Shown here in pieces: positions 1 through 4,075 of a DNA stretch of 7,651 bases; position 1 is the stretch's first letter; every line of letters begins with the position of its first letter. A program made the translations under genes and the position numbers. The notes below the pieces were generated by a model. It saw only the letters and a list, made by a program, of their open reading frames with translations. It had not been told where the DNA came from and did not search any database. Origin of the DNA: an uncultured Collinsella sp. (lineage in GTDB: Bacteria; Actinomycetota; Coriobacteriia; Coriobacteriales; Coriobacteriaceae). The stretch is from NCBI GenBank assembly GCA_900545995.1, contig URBM01000092.1:1-7651 (forward strand). Direction: 5' to 3'.

Positions 1-285
1 CTCTCCGAGGGCCACGGCACCATTCGCTGCGCCCACGGCCTTATGCCCATTCCCGTCCCTGCTGTCGTCAACCTGTGCCAGGCGGGCAATATCGCCCTCG
101 CGCCCGCACCGGTCGCCGGCGAGCTCGTGACGCCGACGGGCGCCGCCATCGTCACCGCGCTGCGTACGTCCGACCAGCTGCCCTCACGCTACCGCATCGA
201 AGCCGTCGGCTACGGCGCTGGCAAGCGCCCCTACGAGGGTTGTTCCGGTACGCTCCGCTGCCTGCTCGTTGACGCGGACGCATAG
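1..285 (+). CDS. larC: LarC-type nickel insertion protein, C-terminal end (5' part outside window)
   Basis: This is the end of an open frame that enters the window in frame 1 and stops at TAG 283-285; 94 residues are visible. The segment CAHGLMPIPVPAVVNL, then GELVTPTGAAIV and the end GYGAGKRPYEG followed by SGTLRCLL, match the LarC (DUF111) family. LarC inserts nickel into the pyridinium bisthiocarboxylate nucleotide to make the Ni-pincer cofactor of lactate racemase in the cytoplasm. In known LarC the GYGAG...LRV segment closes the LarC1 half and is followed by a LarC2 half that binds CTP. Here the frame stops about seven residues after LRC and the next gene begins 2 bases later, so no LarC2 half is attached. 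The larA and larD genes lie nearby on the other strand, which supports the assignment. Family assignment is fairly sure; whether the protein works without LarC2 is not. Confidence 0.85.
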   Translation, partial: LSEGHGTIRCAHGLMPIPVPAVVNLCQAGNIALAPAPVAGELVTPTGAAIVTALRTSDQLPSRYRIEAVGYGAGKRPYEGCSGTLRCLLVDADA

Positions 286-287
286 CC

Positions 288-827
288 ATGGATGCCCGCA
301 AGGCCAAAAGCCGCGCCGCGATCGTCGCGGCGTTCTCCGAGCTGCTGCGCGAAGAGGACTACGGCAAGATCACCGTCGGCGACATCATCGCGCGCGCTCA
401 CGTAGGCCGCGCGACATTCTACGGCCTCTTTAAGAGCAAAGACGACCTGCTGTCCGAGCTCGTGAGCGACATCTGCACCCACGCCCTCGACGACGATGGC
501 ACACCGCTCGACGACCCATTCGTGCAGGTCGAGCATATCCTCAACAACCTCTGGGAGCGCCGTCAGGGCGTTCGAGCCCTCGTAGCCGGCGCCGGCTCAC
601 GCGTCTTCGCCGACTGCTTACGCAAGACCATCATGTCACGAGCAGCCGAAACCGTGCCCGTCGACCCCTCAGGCCCCGCCGGCACCATGGACCGAAGCTT
701 CCTACTACACCACATAGCCTCAAGCTTCGTAGGAACAGTCCAATGGTGGGCCTGGCACAACTTCCAAGCAGATAAAGCCGACGTAGCCAAAGACTACCTC
801 TCAGCCATCAAGCCCCTCTTCAACTAA
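288..827 (+). CDS. TetR/AcrR-family transcriptional regulator
   Basis: A 179-aa protein with the typical one-domain-plus-ligand-domain size of TetR regulators. Residues 9-22 form the first helix and residues 28-48 (ITVGDIIARAHVGRATFYGLF) form the helix-turn-helix with the family signature T-FY-F, followed by K51-D-D-L-L. The C-terminal part is variable as usual for the family. It carries a tryptophan-rich helix near 153-156 (WWAW), reminiscent of TetR C-terminal domains ending in a WW-x-N segment. The ATG lies 2 bases after the larC stop with no strong ribosome site (only GCGGACG-like purines), so translation is probably coupled to larC. It may control the lar genes, but no operator was identified, so the target and ligand are unknown. 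The last third uses more A-ending codons than the first two thirds, a mild composition shift that continues into the intergenic DNA. Confidence 0.9.
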   Translation: MDARKAKSRAAIVAAFSELLREEDYGKITVGDIIARAHVGRATFYGLFKSKDDLLSELVSDICTHALDDDGTPLDDPFVQVEHILNNLWERRQGVRALVAGAGSRVFADCLRKTIMSRAAETVPVDPSGPAGTMDRSFLLHHIASSFVGTVQWWAWHNFQADKADVAKDYLSAIKPLFN

Positions 828-986
828 GTAAGTAAGCCTCTCATCCCAAGGCACCGCCCCACCTCAGGCCGCCACGCATCCCAAAGTGTCACTCGCACCT
901 CAAAGCGCCCAACAACAAAGTGCCCACCACATCCAAATTCAGATATATATGTTGGTTGCTTGTTCGAACGCAACTGGATTCCCGCA
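828..986. other. Intergenic spacer after tetR, no feature seen
   Basis: This C- and A-rich stretch separates the tetR stop from the first composite palindrome. I see no open frame with a ribosome site, no T-tract terminator and no RNA gene. A small near-palindrome around GTTCGAAC (963-970) is too short to interpret. Confidence 0.5.
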
Positions 987-1113
987 GGGTCCGGCATAGG
1001 TTAACTTTCCGCCGCACTCCGCAGGACGCAAGAAGCTCCCGCCGCACGAAGTGCGCAGCGGGAGCTTCTTGCATGTCCGAGGACGCGGCGGAAAGTTAAC
1101 CTATGCCGGACCC
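987..1113. repeat. 127-bp composite palindrome, copy 1, between convergent tetR and larD
   Basis: The arms 987-1015 and 1085-1113 are perfect 29-bp inverted repeats. Inside, reading inward, are an internal loop (left ACTCCGCAG 1016-1024, right CGAGGAC 1078-1084), a 3-bp stem GAC/GTC and a 2-nt bulge AT on the right. These are followed by a perfect 15-bp stem (1028-1042 with 1058-1072) and a 5-bp stem CGCAC/GTGCG capped by a GAA triloop at 1048-1050. Copy 2 at 3926-4052 has the same total length and layout with different stem sequences. The element starts 23 nt beyond the larD stop codon, so it would lie in the larD 3' untranslated RNA, and it also lies downstream of tetR on the other strand. 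There is no T-tract on either side, so it is not a standard intrinsic terminator, although it may still block or protect transcript ends. It may be a dispersed palindromic or MITE-like repeat. Confidence 0.85.
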
Positions 1114-1136
1114 GGGCGTTATATCATTGTCTTGGA

Positions 1137-1868
1137 CTAGAACATGCCCAAGAAACCATGCACAAACAGCGCAGCCAGAGCGGCACCGATAAACGGAGCG
1201 ATGCCAGGAACAAGCAGGCCGTACTTCCAGTTGTTGTCAGCCTTGTTCTTGATCGGCAGCACCTGATAGGCCATGCGAGGACCAAGGTCACGAGCCTGGT
1301 TCATGGCGAAGCCGGTGATGCCGCCCATGCCCATGCCAACAGCCCAAACGATCAGACCGACGCAGATGGCAAGCATCAGAACGTTCTCGCCGGCGCGGTT
1401 AGCGGCAGCAAGGATGGCGCTGATGAACACAAAGGTGCAGATAGCCTCGCAGAAGAAGTTACGGGCGTAGTTCGTACCCTCGGTGGTGGGGTTGGTCGAG
1501 AAGATGTTGCGCTGGGCAATGGGGTCGACGACACCATCGGAAGCCTTGAACTCATCGGCATACATAAGCCAAGCGATTACGGCGCCCACAAAGCCGCCGA
1601 GCATATCGGCAATCATGAAGGGGATGCAGCTGCTCCACGGCACCAGGCCTACGATGCACTGAGCAAGCACCATAGCCGGGTTCATGCACACGGCGCCGCC
1701 AAAGACAAACAGGCAGACCGAAATGCCAAAAGACCAAGTGGTGATGGCAAACATATGGCCGGAGCCCTGATACTTGGTGCCCTTGAGCACGGTATCGCAG
1801 TGCACGCCCACGCCAAAGATGATCATGAGGGCCGTTGCGCCGAATTCGCAGAGGAGTTTGGTAAGCAT
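1137..1868 (-). CDS. larD: MIP-family aquaglyceroporin, probable lactic acid channel LarD / GlpF-like
   Basis: A 243-aa, very hydrophobic protein with the six membrane spans and two half-helices of the major intrinsic protein family. Spans fall near residues 5-23, 39-58, 83-103, 135-156, 162-183 and 216-240. The first pore motif is NPA at 63-65 (CMNPAMV). The second is NQA at 190-192 (GFAMNQARDLGPR) instead of NPA, followed by R193 (selectivity-filter arginine) and D194, the aspartate typical of glycerol facilitators. W45 sits where GlpF has its selectivity-filter tryptophan, so the pore should be of the wide, solute-conducting type. The gene starts 49 bp after the larA stop on the same strand, with AAGG a few bases before the ATG. 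In lactobacilli the lar operon contains larD, a channel for D- and L-lactic acid, so this is the likely role; glycerol or another small solute is the alternative. It acts in the cytoplasmic membrane. No separate promoter is evident. Confidence 0.88.
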   Translation of the reverse strand: MLTKLLCEFGATALMIIFGVGVHCDTVLKGTKYQGSGHMFAITTWSFGISVCLFVFGGAVCMNPAMVLAQCIVGLVPWSSCIPFMIADMLGGFVGAVIAWLMYADEFKASDGVVDPIAQRNIFSTNPTTEGTNYARNFFCEAICTFVFISAILAAANRAGENVLMLAICVGLIVWAVGMGMGGITGFAMNQARDLGPRMAYQVLPIKNKADNNWKYGLLVPGIAPFIGAALAALFVHGFLGMF

Positions 1869-1917
1869 AAAACCTTATCTTTCTTGTCGGTTATAAACGA
1901 TTCGTTTAGGCCGCGCA

Positions 1918-3195
1918 CTAGTGCTGCGCGACAACAACGCCCAGACCATCGGGAATGACGGCTACCTTGGCATCGGCACCCTTCATCTCAAAGGCGAGCT
2001 TGAGCGCCTCCTCGAGGGTGTTGACCGGCGTCATGTGCATATCCTTGATCATCTGGTGATCGCACAGGTCGGTGACCATGATCACAGGGTGATGCGCCAG
2101 GATGCGGGCGAAAATCTGGCTCGTCCACTGGTCGGGCAGGGTCTCGTCCTTAGGACGGTCGATACAGGCGCGCTCAAACTCTGCCGGATCGTTGTCGGCG
2201 ATGTTGTGATAGAAGCCCTCGCCGCCGTGACCGTCGGCACAACCGGCGACGTCGATGATCACGCCACCCTCGGGAAGCGTGGCCTCGGCAGAGCACATGC
2301 CCTTCACGGCCTGGTAGATGTTCTGGTCGAGCGGGTAGCCGCCGTTGGTGGTGATGGCAATCTCGCACTCGACGGGCTCAACGCCGGCAAGGCTCTTCAC
2401 GAACTCGCAGCCAGCCTCGTGTGCCTTATGGATGTCGCCAGCGAAGGAGCCAATGACCTCGTGCTTGCCGTTGAGCACCACGTTCAGCACAAAGGCAAGG
2501 TGAGCTATCTCGGCAGCGGCAAACATGTCCTCGCTCACGTGATTGTGGCACAGGTTGCCTGCGCGCGAATGGGAATCGTTCACAAACTGACCGTTGTGGT
2601 TGTACATGATGGTCTTGTAGCTGGCGATACCGGGCAGCACGGACTTACGGCTGCCAGAGAAACCGGCAAAGAAGTGCGGCTCAATAAAGCCCTCGGCAAG
2701 CAGCAGATCGCAATCGGCCGCAATCTTGTTGATGATGCACTCGCCACCAGAAGGCAAGGTGCCGATCTTTTTCATCATGCTGTCGTCAGTCGCGACGTGC
2801 ATAACGATTTCCTCGTTGGCAACGATCTCCTCGCCATACTTGTTGACGAGCTCCTCATGCGTCGACGGACGGTGCATACCCGTAGCAACCAAAATACGAA
2901 CTCGAGCCTCGGGCGCAGCGGAACGGATGTGATGCAGCAGAATAGGCATCGTCACACGCGAGGGAACGGGACGCGTATGATCGGAGCTAATAATGACAAT
3001 ATCCTTCTTGCCAGCACAAAGCTCCTCGAGCGAAGGCGAGCCATAAGGGTTGGCAAGCGACTCCTCTACCAGCTCTTCCTGCGATTTCGTAGTCTTAAAC
3101 TCGTTTTGATGACCTTCCATCACACCCGCGAAGTTCTTATCCTCGAGCTCCAGATGCAACGTCTTGTGGTCAAACGGCAGTTCACATTCAAACAA
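1918..3195 (-). CDS. larA: Nickel-dependent lactate racemase LarA (TTG start)
   Basis: LarA interconverts D- and L-lactate by hydride transfer to a covalently bound Ni-pincer nucleotide in the cytoplasm. The frame is open further upstream to an ATG at 3432, but homology begins at FECELPFDHKT, and a TTG at 3193-3195 gives a 425-aa protein of the usual family length. With this start the key residues fall at the numbers known for Lactobacillus plantarum LarA: D72 and R75 in SSDHTRPVP, H108 in ATGMHRPSTHEE, H174 in EGFIEPHFFAGFSG, K184 in GSRKSVLPGI (cofactor lysine), and H200 in YNHNG (nickel ligand). The NGGYPLDQNIYQAVKGM and DGHGGEGFYHN segments are also typical of the family. All catalytic residues are present, so the enzyme should be active once LarB, LarE and LarC have made its cofactor. 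larD follows 49 bp downstream. A minus-strand terminator lies about 125 nt upstream, raising the possibility of leader control. Confidence 0.96.
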   Translation of the reverse strand: MFECELPFDHKTLHLELEDKNFAGVMEGHQNEFKTTKSQEELVEESLANPYGSPSLEELCAGKKDIVIISSDHTRPVPSRVTMPILLHHIRSAAPEARVRILVATGMHRPSTHEELVNKYGEEIVANEEIVMHVATDDSMMKKIGTLPSGGECIINKIAADCDLLLAEGFIEPHFFAGFSGSRKSVLPGIASYKTIMYNHNGQFVNDSHSRAGNLCHNHVSEDMFAAAEIAHLAFVLNVVLNGKHEVIGSFAGDIHKAHEAGCEFVKSLAGVEPVECEIAITTNGGYPLDQNIYQAVKGMCSAEATLPEGGVIIDVAGCADGHGGEGFYHNIADNDPAEFERACIDRPKDETLPDQWTSQIFARILAHHPVIMVTDLCDHQMIKDMHMTPVNTLEEALKLAFEMKGADAKVAVIPDGLGVVVAQH

Positions 3196-3204
3196 TGACG
3201 AGCG

Positions 3205-3216
3205 CCCTCTTCCTTT
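3205..3216 (-). promoter_or_regulatory. Purine-rich ribosome binding site that fixes the larA TTG start
   Basis: On the minus strand AAAGGAAGAGGG precedes the TTG at 3195, with GAGGG ending 9 nt before it. No ATG or GTG lies in a suitable place downstream of this purine block. The TTG also restores both family length and catalytic-residue numbering. Confidence 0.7.
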
Positions 3217-3317
3217 CAACTGACACACTAGATAAACCGTTGGAAGGATACGCCGCTCACCGAAAAACACCACCGTCCACCGACTCATTAACACAACGTT
3301 CATATTTGACCCACAAC

Positions 3318-3352
3318 AAAACGGCCGCGATCCCAAACGGGACCGCGGCCGT
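3318..3352 (-). terminator. Intrinsic terminator in the larA upstream region, minus strand
   Basis: A 14-bp GC-rich stem (3339-3352 with 3321-3334, one mismatch) has a 4-nt loop. On the minus strand it is followed at once by TTTTGTTGT, so it has the stem plus U-tract form of a factor-independent terminator. It points toward larA and lies about 125 nt before the TTG. It may end a transcript that starts further upstream (for example from 3699-3727), with larA having its own promoter after it, or it may act as an attenuator in a long larA leader. In the plus direction there is no T-tract. Confidence 0.7.
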
Positions 3353-3427
3353 CTGCCAAAGACACTATAGACAGGATGACTTACGCAGCGCCGAGGCAAA
3401 CATCTACCCCGAAACGTACGCGCGTAA

Positions 3428-3468
3428 GCCATTTTGCATATATGCGTTAATTAATTGCATAAAATGGC
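3428..3468. promoter_or_regulatory. AT-rich imperfect inverted repeat, possible operator/promoter of larA leader
   Basis: GCCATTTTGCA (3428-3438) is repeated in inverse as TGCATAAAATGGC (3456-3468), with a 2-nt TA insertion. The centre contains the small palindromes GCATATATGC and TTAATTAA. It is a sharp AT-rich island in GC-rich DNA, upstream of the terminator and larA. This is the kind of place where a promoter with a dimeric regulator site would sit. I could not fit a convincing -35/-10 pair, so the role is inferred from base composition and symmetry only. Confidence 0.35.
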
Positions 3469-3490
3469 GCATGGATTTCTAGCTGCAACA

Positions 3491-3533
3491 GGGTAGTGCC
3501 CTCCGGAGCGTGCATTTTTGCGAGTATTCAGCA
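3491..3533 (+). repeat. 43-bp degenerate repeat, left copy of an inverted pair
   Basis: It fits the pattern GGGTRGTGC-N10-GTGCA-N7-GAGTWTTCAGCA. The reverse complement of 3719-3761 fits the same pattern without gaps. The N7 part is TTTTTGC here and AAAAACG in the partner. The conserved blocks match at 24 of 26 positions, which is well above chance for the spacing, but the copies are diverged overall. Confidence 0.5.
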
Positions 3534-3546
3534 TCACGAAATCAGA

Positions 3547-3639
3547 TTATGGGGCCAAGAGTCTTTTAAAAGGCAGAAAGCCCTCACGACTCATCCCGTC
3601 AGGACGACGTACTGCGATAAGCCATCCATATTTGAACAT
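3547..3639 (-). CDS. Possible 30-aa small protein, unknown
   Basis: ATG at 3637-3639 is preceded by a perfect GGAGG (3646-3650) with a 6-nt spacer and runs 30 codons to TAA. The product begins MFKYGWLIAVRRPDG and ends FKRLLAP; it is basic and contains no motif I recognise. It lies wholly between two inverted 43-bp repeats, and a plausible minus-strand promoter sits about 60 bp upstream. It may be a real small protein or leader peptide. It could equally be a chance ORF in a degenerate mobile sequence; length alone cannot decide. Confidence 0.25.
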   Translation of the reverse strand: MFKYGWLIAVRRPDGMSREGFLPFKRLLAP

Positions 3640-3698
3640 CGTTAGCCTCCAATTGGCGCGCAGAGGCATCAACAAAGGCAGCGAAAATCGGCTATCGC

Positions 3699-3727
3699 CT
3701 TATACATCAATCTTTGGCTGCTGAAAA
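3699..3727 (-). promoter_or_regulatory. Candidate sigma-70-type promoter, minus strand
   Basis: On the minus strand TTTTCA (3722-3727) and TATAAG (3699-3704) are separated by 17 bp; they match the consensus boxes at 4 of 6 and 5 of 6 positions. The -35 box falls in the conserved GAGTTTTCAGCA part of the 43-bp repeat. Transcription would start near 3692 and run through the small ORF at 3639 toward the terminator at 3352-3318. That would give an RNA of about 370 nt. Confidence 0.4.
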
Positions 3728-3761
3728 CTCCGTTTTTTGCACGTCGCCCCAAGCACCACCC
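3719..3761 (-). repeat. 43-bp degenerate repeat, right copy of an inverted pair
   Basis: On the minus strand this reads GGGTGGTGC-N10-GTGCA-AAAAACG-GAGTTTTCAGCA and pairs with the plus-strand copy at 3491-3533. The two copies face each other across 185 bp. They may be the ends of a decayed small mobile element or two copies of a dispersed genomic motif. Confidence 0.5.
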
Positions 3762-3799
3762 TCAGCCAACGGCTAATCCGCCGAAGACCAGACATCGCA

Positions 3800-3924
3800 G
3801 GGCCCGCCATAGGTTTACTTTTAGGCAAACTCCGCAGGACGCAAGAAGCCCTCGCCGCACTCCACGCTATGCGCGAAGCGCACCATTCTTCTCCTCAGCT
3901 TTAATCCCAGAAGACCGAGGACGA
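3800..3924. repeat. Degenerate copy of the composite palindrome (left half intact)
   Basis: Positions 3800-3860 align without gaps to the left half of copy 1 (987-1047), including an identical 20-nt block starting ACTCCGCAGGAC at 3829. The conserved right-side loop CGAGGAC is at 3916-3922, about 25 nt further away than in the intact copies. The loop hairpin persists as GCGC-GAA-GCGC. The right outer arm is missing: directly after the CGAGGAC the sequence runs into the left arm of copy 2 at 3926. The central stem no longer pairs properly. It therefore looks like an older element broken by divergence or by recombination with its neighbour. Confidence 0.7.
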
Positions 3925-3925
3925 A

Positions 3926-4052
3926 GGGACCCGATGGGTTTCCCTCTGAATGCATACCGCAGCACGAAGCCCCCTTATCCGCAGCTCCGAAGGAGCAGGA
4001 TAAGGGGGCTTCAAGTGCGAGGACGCATTCAGAGGGAAACCCATCGGGTCCC
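3926..4052. repeat. 127-bp composite palindrome, copy 2, after ppc
   Basis: Perfect 28-bp arms lie at 3926-3953 and 4025-4052. Internal loop bases are ATACCGCAG (3954-3962) and CGAGGAC (4018-4024). They are followed by a CAC/GTG 3-bp stem, a 2-nt AA bulge on the right, a perfect 15-bp stem (3966-3980 with 3998-4012) and GCTCC/GGAGC with a GAA triloop at 3989-3991. Length and layout equal those of copy 1, but nearly all stem sequence differs with pairing kept. It begins 23 nt past the ppc stop codon, the same spacing as copy 1 has from larD. The GAAGCCCCC/GGGGGCTTC inner stem resembles a terminator stem, but no T-tract follows. A role in ending or stabilising ppc mRNA is possible. Confidence 0.85.
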
Positions 4053-4075
4053 GGTGAGAGCCACAGGGCTATCGA

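Noticed and set aside
955..983. tRNA-like T-loop around TTGTTCGAACGCAA and a LexA-like box
   Set aside because: No acceptor stem or anticodon arm can be folded around it, and the CGAAC-N4-GTTCG spacing of a LexA site is absent.
987..1113. Reading the composite palindromes as ordinary rho-independent terminators
   Set aside because: No T-tract follows the hairpin in either direction in either intact copy, and the stems are much longer than needed. A transcript-end role is kept only as a hypothesis.
3195..3482. 95-codon plus-strand open frame opposite the larA leader
   Set aside because: It has no ribosome site, resembles no family, and overlaps the terminator hairpin and AT-rich inverted repeat, so it is better explained as chance.
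3518..3724. 68-codon plus-strand frame between the inverted 43-bp repeats
   Set aside because: It starts at a TTG without a ribosome site and has no recognisable motif; the opposite-strand 30-aa ORF has the better initiation signal.
987..4052. Integron attC sites or a CRISPR array made of the palindromes
   Set aside because: There are no attC core-site consensus pairs at the arm ends, no integrase and no gene cassettes. The copies are not regularly spaced direct repeats with spacers.
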